Positions 53,386-64,000 of a stretch of 64,000 nt of DNA are shown piece by piece. The first letter of the stretch is position 1, and each line of letters opens with the position of its first letter. The DNA lies in the NCBI GenBank assembly GCA_000611715.1, contig AZYM01000221.1:209008-273007 (forward strand), read 5' to 3'. This DNA is from Scolecobasidium constrictum UM 578. Its lineage: Eukaryota > Ascomycota > Dothideomycetes > Venturiales > Sympoventuriaceae. The notes below the pieces were generated by a model. That model worked only from the letters and a program-made list of their open reading frames with translations. It was not told the origin of the DNA and ran no database searches. The position numbers were made by a program, and so were the translations under genes.

Positions 53386-54144
53386 ATGCCCGAAACAGAT
53401 ATTCACGTCGTCACCGCGACCGAGAAGCACACGCACACAATCATCTTCCTTCACGGCCGCGAATCCACCGCAAAGGACTTCGCATCAGAAATCTTCGAGA
53501 GTCAAGCCTCAGATGGCAAGACACTACCTGAAGCTCTGCCGCACTTTAAATGGGTCTTCCCAAATTCTGGGGAGCTTCCAGTATCACGCTTCGATGATAT
53601 GGCATCCCAGTGGTTCAATATTTGGGATCTGAAAGATCCGGAAGAGCACAACGAGACGCAAAAAGACGGGATAGAGCACAACGTGTTTCGCATCATCAGG
53701 ATCATCTCTCAGGAGACGAAACACGTGGACTCTAGCCGGATCTACCTCGCGGGTATCAGTCAAGGATGCGCCATAGGCATTCATACTTTACTCCGCAATC
53801 CTTATGGACTTGCAGGGTTTATCGGTCTCAGCAGCTGGCTTCCCTTCAGGAAACAGATCGAGCAGATTTGCAAGACAATTCCCGATCCGACAACTCGTCT
53901 TGAGAGCATCCAGGCTGTTGTCTACCCAGAGCGCACGGTGGCTTACACGAATTGTCTAAAGGCGCATGTCTTCTTGGCTCACTGCAAGGACGATGACATC
54001 GTGCATCACGCTCAGGGGGTCGCTCTGCGAGACACACTGGTCAAGCTTGGTATGTTGGTTGAGTGGCATTCGTATGAAGACGGTGGACACTGGCTTAATG
54101 AGCCCCAAGGTGTGGATGACATGCTTGCGTTCCTTGGGAGATGA
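53386..54144 (+). CDS. Acyl-protein-thioesterase-like alpha/beta hydrolase (phospholipase/carboxylesterase family)
   Basis: Single exon, 252 residues. Catalytic elements: oxyanion-side HG motif in TIIFLHGRESTAKDF, nucleophile Ser in the elbow GISQGCAIG, acid Asp in LAHCKDDDIV, and His in YEDGGHWLN. The block LPHFKWVFPNSGELPVSRF and the WFNIWDL motif are typical of the fungal branch of the APT1 family (PF02230). No signal peptide, so it is probably cytosolic. APT1 removes palmitoyl groups from proteins, but this branch has diverged and could act on other carboxyl esters. The start at MPETDIHVV fits the family. Confidence 0.88.
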   Translation: MPETDIHVVTATEKHTHTIIFLHGRESTAKDFASEIFESQASDGKTLPEALPHFKWVFPNSGELPVSRFDDMASQWFNIWDLKDPEEHNETQKDGIEHNVFRIIRIISQETKHVDSSRIYLAGISQGCAIGIHTLLRNPYGLAGFIGLSSWLPFRKQIEQICKTIPDPTTRLESIQAVVYPERTVAYTNCLKAHVFLAHCKDDDIVHHAQGVALRDTLVKLGMLVEWHSYEDGGHWLNEPQGVDDMLAFLGR

Positions 54145-54316
54145 AAAGCGAAGCTTGTGTTGGGAACTTGTACAAAGACCGAGAGCCTATTGCAAGGAAC
54201 AGCTTGCTGATGGCGGGAGTTGTGGCGCCTGGAAGGGTATTTCGAAGGGTACTCATCTCACGCCAGCCTTCGCTTTACTTGCTAACATCAAGACTACACA
54301 GGTATTTATTACGAGC

Positions 54317-55099
54317 TCAAATCTGATCTCTCATTTCCATCAACAGCCTCCCCAACATATTATGTCCCTCGCCAGTTCTCAAGCTCACAGCCCAGAATCT
54401 GTCAACATGTGTTTTGCAGACTTCACGGAGGTATGCATGCCCAGTCTCCCGCAGAGTCTGTTTCATGCGCTCGCCAACCTCGGTCCTCCAGAAGCAAGCA
54501 GAGTCGCCGAACTTCTTGGACAAGATATACCGCATCACTCCGACCTTCAGTTTGCTGTCCCATAGTGCTTGGAACGCTGGATTGATGAGCTGATCATTCT
54601 CTTTGGCAAGCTGCTTCGCCTTCAACGGTCCCCGCGTAGTTCGCACCGACTTGGCGATCTCCATCAAAGCCACTCTTTGGTCATCCGAAAGCTCATCATC
54701 CATCGAGGCGAGTCGGAATCGTTCAGACTGCTAGAAATGCTCCACGGTCACGAAGTGTACTTCGCTTGTTGGATACCCGGAACTTGCGGGTCGCAAGAAT
54801 ATCATCTTGCCAGCAGTCAAGTTCGAGAGTCTTCCGAGTGTTTTGTGCTGTGCGCTACCGAAGTCTACGACGTGGCCTCGGATGGTATCGTGATTGGCAG
54901 GATACGCTGAGCCCTCCAAGTATTCGCTCAAGGTAGGCATCTTGGAAGTGCCGGACAGTGGCAGGGTTATTTGCACAGGAGATGGTCTGTTCAAGGCGAA
55001 CTCTAAATTGATGGATGCATGGTGCCGTTGCCTCTTGATGACGCGAATGTCAGCGTCTGACTTCGACCTTCGCGATCTCGCCGGCCTCTTCTTTGACAT
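54317..55099 (-). pseudogene. NADAR-domain gene with one in-frame TAG
   Basis: One frame from ATG 55099 to the stop at 54319-54317, interrupted only by TAG at 54733-54731; 259 sense codons. The N-terminus MSKKRPARSRRSKSD is basic and NLS-like. NADAR signature: LGRLSNLTAGKM (the LSNF block), then TVEHF-stop-QSERF, where the family has V-E-H-[YF]-[YF]-Q, and near the C-terminus DRFWAVSLRTGEGHNMLGRLLMEMRD (the WG...G-x-N-x-LG-x-LM-x-R block). The TAG replaces a conserved aromatic residue. NADAR proteins cleave N-glycosidic bonds, including ADP-ribose on guanine, and appear in anti-phage and riboflavin-salvage settings. The next bases, CAGTCT, match five of six of the CARYYA readthrough context, so it may be decayed or read through. 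An upstream ATG at 55246 is also possible. Confidence 0.7.
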
Positions 55100-58000
55100 G
55101 TTGCTGTGGATTATGATGGAAATTTCCTCGTGGATTTTCGTGGTTACGCGAAGCCAACTTGATGATGGGCGGCATCGTCTGACTTTTCGAGCGCCAGACC
55201 TATCTTGCATGATGGAAATCAGAAGGTTAAAGTGTAGCCGAGCCAAAGCCAGCGTATAAAGCGTGCCCGTTCGCTTCGAGTTGGCAGCTAGATGTCCGAC
55301 ATTCGACCTCCATATGATCTCCTTGCTTACAGTCTTTTGAGTCTGCCGAGGTCAAAGCAGTCGTCGCCCAGGGCCAGATTGTATTGTATAGTAGCGATAC
55401 TCTTCACCACCGGAGCAATCAATTGTTGAACGTCGGAAATCTCCAACTGTTCGCTTGTTTGAGGCGACATCCTATCTCATGGTATTGTTCTGTGACTTTG
55501 AACAATTGTTGACTCCTGAGTCTCGCAGTTGTCTTCATGTGAACCCAGCAGAGGGGCTAGGTGGAGTTTGCAAAGGTTGAAAATCAGCTTTGCTGCAATA
55601 GAAGCAGCATCTTCTTCCTGTAATGAAGCAGCAGAGATCTCTGTGCGTATCATTTATTGTTCGCGGGAAACTCCTTCTTGATCGTAAGCAGACCGATTGT
55701 GGACTTGTGAGTAAAGTACTCACGCCATCCACTGCTGTAGATCATCAGCACAAGAGCTTGATAACTGAAGCCAACTCGAGCTTGTCGCAGCTTGTCATGA
55801 TTTCAAGGACAGCCGCACAGACACAACATGCTTGCATCACCAGCAAGGCATCATCATTAATAAGAAGAGAGTAGGTGAGCCCGGAGACGCTTTTATGTCC
55901 TGTGGTGTTGGATGCGCCCGAAGCAGGAGTGACTTCCTATGCTGCGAAGTCGATCTCCCAGCAATCCTGGTAACGCAGTGCATAAAAGAGCTTCGTTCGG
56001 GCTGCACTCTTTGATCTTTCAGCTACGTAGATGACCTTGTTGGTAGAGCCTGTGTTGTCGTGTCCTTCATTCGTTCTACGAGTAGTGAGCGCGCAGGAGC
56101 CTGAAGTTTAGAGCCCTCAAATGCGCATGTTGATGAACAACATCATGACCCGCGCATTCATATTGTGATCACGAGTGATCGCATTGATAAGATAATCAAT
56201 CCATTGAAGCTTTCGAACCGTGCGAAAAATCGAAGACATCCGAGCGCAGGAGCTTCAATACCACCATAGTGTAACGGGGTTTGGCTCCCTAGCGAGACTG
56301 TGGGCAAGCTTTTGCAGCCACTGCTGGAGGCAAATCATGCTCACAGCCCTCATGCATGACTGAAGGTTGCAGGCTCAACATCCACATAAAGGGTGCACAG
56401 TGCTTCATGACCTGGCAATCAGCCAATATGCAAGCCATGCTTCAAGGGCGTGGCGTGTGCCAATCTTGCGTGCGAGTAAGGGCTCAATAATTGGAGCGAT
56501 CTCAGCCTTTGAGCAGTATAAATGAGGGCCCGTCAGTGAACTAGATACTCAAGTCGATATCGCAATGCTGGACGACGATGGCCCTGCTGGACCACAGATC
56601 GTGCGCAAGGCCCATCGTGTTTGTCTGTGAAGATGATGAACTCCACCACCACTACTGCGACCGTCTCTGAAGTGTGGCATAATTGAGGCCTCCGATCGTT
56701 TCGCCCCTCACAGAATCTGAGAAGTCTCACATGGCTACAATCGACCAGAGAGACAGTACATGGTCAGCTCTTCGGAAGACAAGCCAGCATGATTCTTGTA
56801 GTCAGCCAGGCAAGCCGAGAGAAGCATCATCAAGCGTCGATGCTGTTCTCGAGGCCATCGAGTGCTCCAGCATAAATACTGTAAAGGAACGTTGTTGAGA
56901 ACTTCAATTCTCAAGATACCCGACATTCGCATGCAGCGAAGCATGCGTGAGTACGAGTCCCTTGGAGTTGCGCTTTCACAAGCTGCACGTGGGATCTCCC
57001 AAGCTCTTGCTGACATGAATAAAAGGCTCTCCGCTCCACATGCTGTACAATCGCAATTCCTGTCCAAGCTGATGGGCTACTGCTGAACGTTAGACGGTAC
57101 TGGAACTTGATGTCCGACAGGATGCCTGCATAGGATCAGTATGCTGCTAATGACAATCACCATCATCGTACGTCGTTCCTAAGTCTTGTGCATGTAGGTT
57201 CCACGCCCCTCAAATCCGTCTCGCCGCTGCTGGTGACCATCGTCACGCCCAATGCTCACGACGAAGCACAATATTGACGTAGCGCACGCGCCGAGAATCA
57301 CTCATCGTAAGGACGTCGTCCTTATTCTTTGTGCGTTGATAGGTGTCGTTGCGGTCTTGACTTTTATAGACCCCATGGACCCGTGTGCTCTGGATGTCTT
57401 CTGTAGGTTTAGAAGGATTTTGCGGAGCTGCCACACTCGAAGTGGAGCTAGACGATCCTATTGCGAAGCATAAAAGGCAGAAGCAGGTGAAAGTTAATAA
57501 GCGGCAAGTTTCCATTCCAGCAACGATTCATGCCAGCATGTCCCGTGTCTGCATGAGTTTTCAACCCTCCTACAGCGCAACGCGGAAGCGTGATCTCCCA
57601 AGCTCTTGAAAGATAAGAGACCGTCTTCCAATATGTGCTACGATAGTAAATCTCAACGAGACTGACGCGTCCCCGTGGGTCATGCGGCACATCGGCGCCA
57701 GCCAAGATCGAAAAATAACAGTACGTACTGACGTGGTGCCCATGAAGAACATCATCACCATCCATAATCTTTGTCGTGCATCATCACCAGCAGCTGAAGC
57801 AAAAGATGAGCGACAAGGACAGCATGGTAGTGCATCGTACAATGCCCCGAAGACGCTGCTCCAGCACCCTGGTACATGAAAATGATGTCAACTTGCCCAA
57901 AAGGAGGTCTGAAGAATCAGCACCTCTATAGCTGTCGACGAAATTCGCGAGAGTACTTGGAAAATAGTCTACCGATTGCCACCAGCTATTCCGCGGTCAC

Positions 58001-58187
58001 CTGTTACGAGAGTCGCATGACTAAAGCGAAGCGGTCGTGGCAAGAAGACGGTCTTCAAGTTTGCTACCTCGCTATCAGTGGATGTTTGTCAAAAGCATTC
58101 ACACTCACAAAACGCCCAACAAAACCATCCATCCATATCTACAGAATTGTTACAGAACCCACCCATGACCCACTCCACACGGTCCAT
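55100..58187. other. Gene-poor region of about 3 kb
   Basis: No confident gene. Notable: a TATAAAT at 56517-56523, followed by ATG 56565 (21 codons); open segments at 56683-56898 and 56862-57086 that could be exons only if joined by a 35 bp intron, which is too short; and a 90-codon minus ORF at 57243-57515 beginning METCRLLTFTCFCLLCFAIG, which resembles a signal peptide. A 16-18 bp sequence, GATCTCCCAAGCTCTTG, occurs near 56993 and near 57592. A perfect 7 bp hairpin (TTGAGAA/TTCTCAA) lies near 56895. None suffices for a gene call. Confidence 0.45.
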
Positions 58188-60120
58188 CTAAATATCCACC
58201 AAATTCTCGCCCTCGCCCTCACCCGAATTGTCCTTCGTATCCTTGCTGCCCTTCTTATCCTCACCCTTCCCCTTCTCCTCCCTCTTCCTCTGATAATACT
58301 GATCCAAAACCTTGGCCGGAATCCGATTAAGCAACTCCTTCGGATAAATCCTCAGCAGCTGCCACGCCAGATCCAGACTCTCAAAGATATCCCTCTGCTC
58401 ATACGCGCCCTGCGCCACAAACGTCTTCTCAAACTTATCCAGGAACTCCAGGGACAGCTTATCCTCCGAGGACAGGGCCTCCTCGCCAACGACGGCCTTC
58501 ATGGCCGCGGCGTCGCGCCCGATGGCGTATTTGGCGTAGAGCTGGTTGGAGACGTCGCCGTGGTCCTTGCGCGTGCGGCCCTCGCCGATGGCGGATTTCA
58601 TGAGGCGAGAGAGCGAGGGGAGGACGTTGATGGGTGGGTAGATGCCTTTGTTGGAGAGGCCGCGGTCGACGAAGATTTGGCCTTCGGTGATGTAGCCTGT
58701 CAGGTCGGGAATGGGGTGCGTGATGTCTGTGTCGGAGTTAGTGGTCTGTCCTGAACAAAGGTGTCGAAAGATAGGGTGAACGTACCATCGTTGGGCATGG
58801 TGAGAATAGGGATCTGGGTGATGGAGCCGTTGCGGCCTTCGACACGGCCGGCTCGCTCGTAGATGGTGGACAAGTCAGTGTACATGTAACCTGGGTAACC
58901 ACGACGACCGGGCACTTCTTCTCGCGCGGCCGAGACCTCACGTAGAGCATCGCAGTACGATGACAGATCTGTCAAGATGACCAAGACGTGCTTCTCGAGC
59001 TGGTAGGCGTAGTATTCCGCGGTGGTGAGGGCGAGACGAGGGGTGATGATACGCTCGATGCTGTCAACCATCCACATTAGCATTTCTCTCCGTCAAGCGA
59101 CACATACTCCACTCACGTAGGATCATTGGCCAAGTTCAGGAACAGCGTGACACGCTCCATACTGCCGTTCTCCTCAAAGTCTCTTGTGAAGAACCTCGAT
59201 GTCTCCAAGTTGACACCCATAGCACCGAAGACGATGGAGAAGTTCTCCTCGTGCCCGTCGTGCACGTCCTTTGTGGGCTTCGAGACGAGACCTGCCTGCC
59301 GACAGATCTGCGCGGCGATTTCGTTGTGCGGGAGACCGGCGGCGGAGAAGATGGGGATCTTTTGGCCACGCGCGATGGAGTTCATGGTGTCGATTGTGGA
59401 GATGCCGGTGGAGATCATTTCTTCGGGGTACACCTTGATGTTGAGTTAGCCTTCTCATATGGACATGGAAGTAAGAGGGAGAGGGCTGGCGCACTCGTGA
59501 GTATGGGTTGATTGGCGAGCCGTTGATGTCGAGGTAGTCTTCTGCCAACACCTTGGGGCCTTTGTCGATGGCTCGTCCTGAACCGTCGAATATACGACCC
59601 AACATGTCTTCTGACACGCCGAGCTTCAAACTGTGTCCTGTGAATTCGACCTTGGTCTGCGGCGGGTGTTAGCTGTTATCATCGCCAATTCGTGCTGTGC
59701 AGGGCTGACCTTCTTGACATCGATACCCGTTGTGCCTTCGAACACCTTTTGCTTGTCAGTATGTGTAGTGTGTCCTCCTCGTTATCGATCGTACCTGCAC
59801 AACGGCTCGGTTGCCTATCAACCAAATTAGTATTCTGCGCACTCCTGAGCTCAGACATCATACCTCTCGCCTCAAGCACCTGCCCCGATCTCTCACTGCC
59901 ATCCGGCAGCGTCAACGACACAATCTCATTGAACCTAGGGAACTTGACCTGCACACCAGATTGTCAGCCAACGCAATCGCTCATATCATAGCTAGCTAGC
60001 AGGTAAGTTGGCAGCGCATACGTTCTCAAGCACGACCAGAGGACCGTTGACACCGCCAATGGTGTTGTACCGTATCCTCGGCGTCACCTTCATCATGCGG
60101 GGGTCGGCTTCTTGCCCCAT
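58188..60120 (-). CDS. VMA2: V-type proton ATPase subunit B
   Basis: Eight exons: 60120-60022, 59948-59864, 59814-59795, 59745-59710, 59656-59495, 59433-59117, 59060-58786 and 58726-58188; 510 residues, usual length. Exon 3 is only 20 nt (NRAVVQ) and exon 4 36 nt (VFEGTTGIDVKK). Joints give GPLVVLEN/VKFPRFNEIV, INPYSR/VYPEEMISTG and LTMPNDD/ITHPIPDLTGY. Key blocks: IPIFSAAGLPHNEIAAQICRQ, in place of a functional P-loop as expected for the regulatory B subunit, then FGAMGVNLETSRFF and YPGYMYTDLSTIYERAGR. It belongs to the V1 head that acidifies vacuoles. The C-terminal tail (KGSKDTKDNSGEGEGEN) is charged. The 292-codon ORF on the opposite strand is a shadow. Confidence 0.96.
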
Positions 60121-61874
60121 GGTTGCGGCTGTTGTGGTGGTTGGTACTGTGGGAGCTGTATGATAGCTTGCTGTGCTGTGGACTGGGCAGCTTGAAAGAT
60201 GAGGTCAATCCTGGGATGCGTCTGTGCTTGGCGGTGGGTGGGTCCCGCTGCGTGCAGGTGCTTCATGACATGGCGGCAGTATGGAAAATGTGAGACATGG
60301 ATGATCAGGTGAATCGTTGCTTCGATTGGATCTGTTCCCGAAGTCCTTACGAGAGCATCTACATTGCTTCACACTCGTTCCGTTCTCTGCGATCTTTGTC
60401 GGTGCTTGTAGAGCTTGCATATCACGAGTTAAATGAGCCCACGAAGACGAAAGCCAGGGCCTTGATTATCTTCCAAAATTTAGGTCTTAATATATACATA
60501 CACACGGCTGCAAAAGTTGGAGTCAGAATCACTACACGTCTCTCAAATGAGTTCGCGACATGCTGCTGTATTCCTCATCAGACCATGATTGCAACCTCAA
60601 GCATCTTTCGCAGCATCTCGGAGAATTACAGAAGCGAGATCGATTCCACATGCCGCACATCGATCATGTTGTAATCACTGAGAGCTTGCAACCCCAAGTA
60701 GGCATGCATGATGAGAAGAAAAAACATGGGAGGAAACGGTGTTACCACACAGATAGCCAATATCGTTCATGGAGACGGCGCAAAAGTGTGAGAGATCTGT
60801 AAGACGTGGGCGGCCGCGCCAGAGAGTCTAGAAGTCTCCGCCGTGCTTCAGAAAGTGCCGTCGGCAGATTCGCATCCTCGAATACTGGCAGACTGCCGAT
60901 TTGCACTTCGTGTCACTCTGTTATCTCTGTCCTCCAGCAAGAACAAACGAAGCTGCTCTCGTAAGATGTTGCGGACTGTGTTGGCCACAATCTCGTGATG
61001 CGAATGTGAGTGGCTGGGAGCAGATGCGACTCCCTGTTCACCTCAGCCCTTTTCCAATACAACCGTCTCCGCCAAGACTTTGTCCTTGGATTTGCGACTG
61101 CACCTCACTCAGAACCTCACCTTTCCTCCCATAGACTCTGCGCACATCGACCGCGACCTCGAAACCTGCCGTAATCATACTATCTATATCAACGCGCACA
61201 CCACCATCGTCCGAACGCCGCAGCGTGCTCAGCGAGCTGGTGTTGGCAGAGATCGGCGATTGCTCTTTCAAGACAGCGAGAGCTTGGTCGTGAGAGATTC
61301 CGAAGGGTCGCTCACCTCCCTGCATACTATCTCGACACCCACGATCCACGACAACCACGCCTTGAATCCACGCGACTGTATATCGACGCCGTCTGCGACA
61401 CTGTAATAGACTGGGTACGTGTGCTGCGATACATCTGGCGTGCAATTTGCGGTGCATGACCCCATTGAGACCCTGTCGCGTCTCGTACGCCTCTTTTTTC
61501 TCCACCAGGATCATCGCGACGGCATACTGTCCATTGACTCTGCCCGCGCGCATCACGCAGCACACTCTGTGCCTGACATAGACTGACTTGAGACGCAAAC
61601 AGCTGCTCGCATCCCTCTCTACACCGACAAACTCGACTCGACATCCACCCCGACAGAGCACTGCCAGACAGATTGATGCGCACTCCGCTTCTCACGCCCC
61701 TTCTCTCTCAAATTGCGTCCATTGGATCTTCCGCGCGTGCGAGCCGGTACTGCGGGAAGAGGAGGACGGACCGGCGGCACCTCAGCGCTGCTGCTGAGAC
61801 CGCGCGCCACGCCAGACACACCACCACCATCACCGAGCGGCGATAGCGTCGTTCGCTGAGGGGGACCGCGCAAG
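60121..61874. other. Divergent intergenic region, VMA2 / PtaB-type gene
   Basis: About 1.75 kb between divergent starts. The 700 bp next to the plus-strand gene are pyrimidine-rich with many short ATG-led frames, consistent with a long 5' UTR such as is common for fungal developmental regulators. No further gene is supported. Confidence 0.5.
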
Positions 61875-64000
61875 ATGATGAGCGCATTCCCTCCGCAGGG
61901 CGGCATGCCCCAGCATCCGGGCATGCACCCGGGCCAGCCCATGCCGGGCGGCGTGCCCCACCCGCAGTCGATGGGCGGCCCCATGCAGATGCACCCGGGC
62001 ATCGCAGGGCCCCACGGCCAGCAGGTGTCGCAGGCGCCCATGATGGGGATGCAGCCTGGGATGATGCAACCGGGAGGGCCCAGCGCGCAGGCCATGCAGC
62101 ACCTCATGCCCCAGGGCGGCCAGATGATGCACCACCAGCAGGGCATGCAGATGACGCCGCAGATGATGCAGATGAGCGAGCAGCAGAGGAGGGTGCTGTA
62201 CCAACAGCAGATGATGCGCCAGCGAATGGCCCAGGGTCAGATGCCGCAGGGCCAGCCTGGTGGGTTCAATCAGCAGCAAATAGCGGCCATGCAGGCAAGC
62301 GGCCAGCTCGGCAACCTGCCCCCACACATGCAGCAGCAAATGGCAAACACGCAGATGCTGCACCAACAGCAAGCAGCCATGGAAGCAGCGCGACAGCAGC
62401 AGCATCACATGGCCACCCAGCATGCTCAGGCCCAGCATCTTGCCATGCAACAGGCGAACTCGCAGGGCAGCAATCACGGACACCCGTCTTCACAGCCTGG
62501 GCAGCCGAATCAACCGCCCATGCGACCTGCGAGCGCAATGGCGATGACGACGGGCATGGAGGCGCGGCCGTCACCTGCACCGACAGCTGGACCTCAAGGA
62601 GGACCACAACCAGGACCGCAAGTCAGCCAACCGCCCAATCAGCCGAATCAACAGCCACAGACATCAGGACCGCAAGGACCGCAACCACAAGTCGCGCCGA
62701 GTCAGCCGCAGCCAAATCAAGCGCCGAACAACCCACAGCAAGGAGGGGGTCCACAACCTCAGAATCAGGGACAGAACAGGCCGCAGATGCCGCAGAACAT
62801 GAATCCGCAGCAGATGCAGGCCGCTCAGCAGGCTGCGATGTTGAGAGGACAGCAGGCGGCCGCGCAGGCACAAGCGGCGAGGGCAAATAGTGGTCAGACG
62901 CTGTTATTGGCTTTCCATTTTGCCAACAAGCTGGGCGCGTTTAGGGTAAGTTTTGCTGTGCAAGTAGAAGGAATCACGAAGCTAACGCGTGAACAGGCGG
63001 ACCAGCAGCAGAACAGTATAGCGCATTGGACGCAATTTGTACAGCAGCATTTCACCGAAGACGCGATATACCGGATGGTGCTCAGATACGGCGAAGACAC
63101 GAGCAGCAAGCAATTCGAAGTGCACGCCACCGGTCTCCCACGATACCTATACACGCAATTCGAGAGCGAAATCGACCAAGTACAACTGGTACTAGACGGC
63201 AATCAGGAGAAGAGGCTAGACGAGAACCACACAGTCGTGCGGGCAGACCGATCACGCATGCTCCACTGGTTCCGCGACGGCACGCAGCTGGTCTGGAACG
63301 GCGTGTTCCAGGTCATGTACAATGGCGACAAGATCGAGCAATTCAACTTTGAGACAAGAGAGCACCAGACGTACTACCCGAGGTCGAAGCTGGCGGAGCT
63401 GTGCGAGCAGGCGAGCCCGAACCAGAACCGCAGCCCGAAGATGACGAAGAAGAGTCAGCAGCAGGGGAATAGACCGCAGGAACCGCAGTTTGACTTGAGG
63501 AAACTGCCTGCGACGAATATTACGCCGTTCGGGATACACGCTAAGATGCAGACGTGGTTAGAGGTGCGTTTCCTTCCCCATCCTTTCCCCTCCCCAACAT
63601 CAAATCTCCTAGGTATTCAAGAAACTAACATATATGCCATCTCCAGCTCGCCGAAACAATGAACGCCATGACCCCACTCATAACCTTCTCCCGCGACCAC
63701 CCAGAACTCTCCGTCCCGCAAGCCCTCCGCTCCCTCGTCGAATCCTACGCCCAGTCCGCGCAGCAAATGGCGCAGGCCGCGGCACAGCAGCAAAACCCCA
63801 ACGGAGGAGGCCCCGGCGGCGGACCCGTGCAAGGCGCCTTCCCACCCGGCGGCGTGCAGGGCCCACGCATGGGCGTCTCTCCCGCACTCTCGAACGCGGG
63901 TCTACCCGTCCAGGGCCAGGCGAACGGCGCAACACCGAGCCCGAGTATGAATCACATGGCGCCGCCGATGGCGCCGAGTATGAGTCAGACGAGCCATGCA
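61875..64000 (+). CDS. ptaB: LIM-domain-binding (LDB/PtaB-type) transcriptional coregulator, 3' end outside the window
   Basis: Exons 61875-62945, 62997-63563 and 63647 to beyond 64000; at least 664 residues. Intron 1 (51 bp) is 3n and stop-free, intron 2 is 83 bp with an AAACTAAC branch. Residues 1-345 are Gln/Met/Pro/Gly-rich low complexity. The LDB domain follows: LLLAFHFANKLGAFR/ADQQQNSIAHWTQFVQQHF, YRMVLRYGEDTSSKQFEV, LPRYLYTQFESEIDQVQLV and GVFQVMYNGDKIEQFNFE. Fungal LDB proteins (PtaB in Aspergillus; Mfg1-like in yeasts) act with the Flo8/Som1 regulators in adhesion, biofilm and development in the nucleus. The third exon, LAETMNAMTPLITFSRDHPE, continues to the window edge. Symbol given by domain architecture. 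Confidence 0.9.

Noticed and set aside
15010..55099. Stop-codon reassignment as explanation for the in-frame stops
   Set aside because: Both TAG and TGA end housekeeping genes in the window (eS7 ends with TAG, MED31 with TGA), so the standard code is in use.
56565..57086. Possible small gene after the TATAAAT at 56517
   Set aside because: The open segments need a 35 bp intron, shorter than any other here, and the products match no family.
57243..57515. 90-residue ORF with signal-peptide-like start
   Set aside because: No cysteine pattern or family match after the first 25 residues and no supporting splice or promoter evidence; mentioned only as weak candidate.
57876..58754. 292-codon plus-strand ORF
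   Set aside because: Antisense to the last VMA2 exons; Leu/Ile-rich low-complexity translation of the opposite strand.
61619..62483. Cys/Gly/Pro- and His/Leu-rich minus ORFs
   Set aside because: Mirror of the Gln/Met/Pro-rich repeats of the PtaB-type gene.
1..64000. tRNA genes, CRISPR arrays, transposons
   Set aside because: No cloverleaf-compatible A/B box pairs, regular short repeats, terminal repeats or transposase/integrase frames were recognised by eye; a tRNA scan would be needed to exclude tRNAs fully.

Overview
The window is nuclear DNA of a filamentous ascomycete (Pezizomycotina), most likely a dothideomycete. Evidence for this is the short spliceosomal introns (mostly 48-83 bp), genes on both strands with 0.1-1 kb spacers, HET-domain, Zn2Cys6, Pal1, Mus7/Mms22 and LIM-binding (PtaB-type) genes, and secreted proteins with Kex2-type KR sites. 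I found no transposon, CRISPR array, rRNA or confident tRNA. About 27 protein genes are supported; exon joints were worked out by hand from GT-AG sites, reading phase and fit to known family sequences.

Layout. 1-3.4 kb: 5' part of a Zn2Cys6 regulator, an intact HET gene, and the eEF1A lysine methyltransferase EFM4. 4.5-11.2 kb: a coiled-coil membrane protein, a WGDF/FGDF-motif protein and an SPSK-repeat protein. 11.6-14.3 kb: an arrestin-domain protein. 15.0-18.9 kb: a large secreted cysteine-rich repeat polyprotein cut into pieces by KR sites, with one in-frame TAG in the middle. 19.6-24.6 kb: EFG1 (rRNA processing), SEA4/Mios (TORC1 control) and a triple H-type lectin. 25.2-31.1 kb: MARVEL protein, DUF2236 oxygenase, RRG9 and an anchored hypothetical. 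31.2-34.3 kb: F-box-like protein and a methyltransferase. 34.9-41.4 kb: a 2,146-residue intronless Mus7/Mms22. 41.7-46.1 kb: ribosomal eS7, an ALKBH6-like dioxygenase and a secreted S10 carboxypeptidase. 46.4-47.6 kb: a second HET gene broken by one TGA. 49.0-54.1 kb: Pal1, Par14 parvulin, Med31 and an acyl-protein-thioesterase-like hydrolase. 54.3-55.1 kb: a NADAR-domain gene broken by one TAG. After a 3 kb gene-poor stretch come V-ATPase subunit B (VMA2) and the 5' part of a PtaB-type LIM-binding coregulator.

The housekeeping genes look intact. The accessory genes are the unusual part: the secreted polyprotein, one HET gene and the NADAR gene each carry exactly one stop codon inside an otherwise continuous frame. 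The polyprotein is the best candidate for something undescribed: its parts I could align are two copies of a cysteine-rich module followed by about eight copies of a module with a beta/gamma-crystallin-like spacing, separated by dibasic sites.
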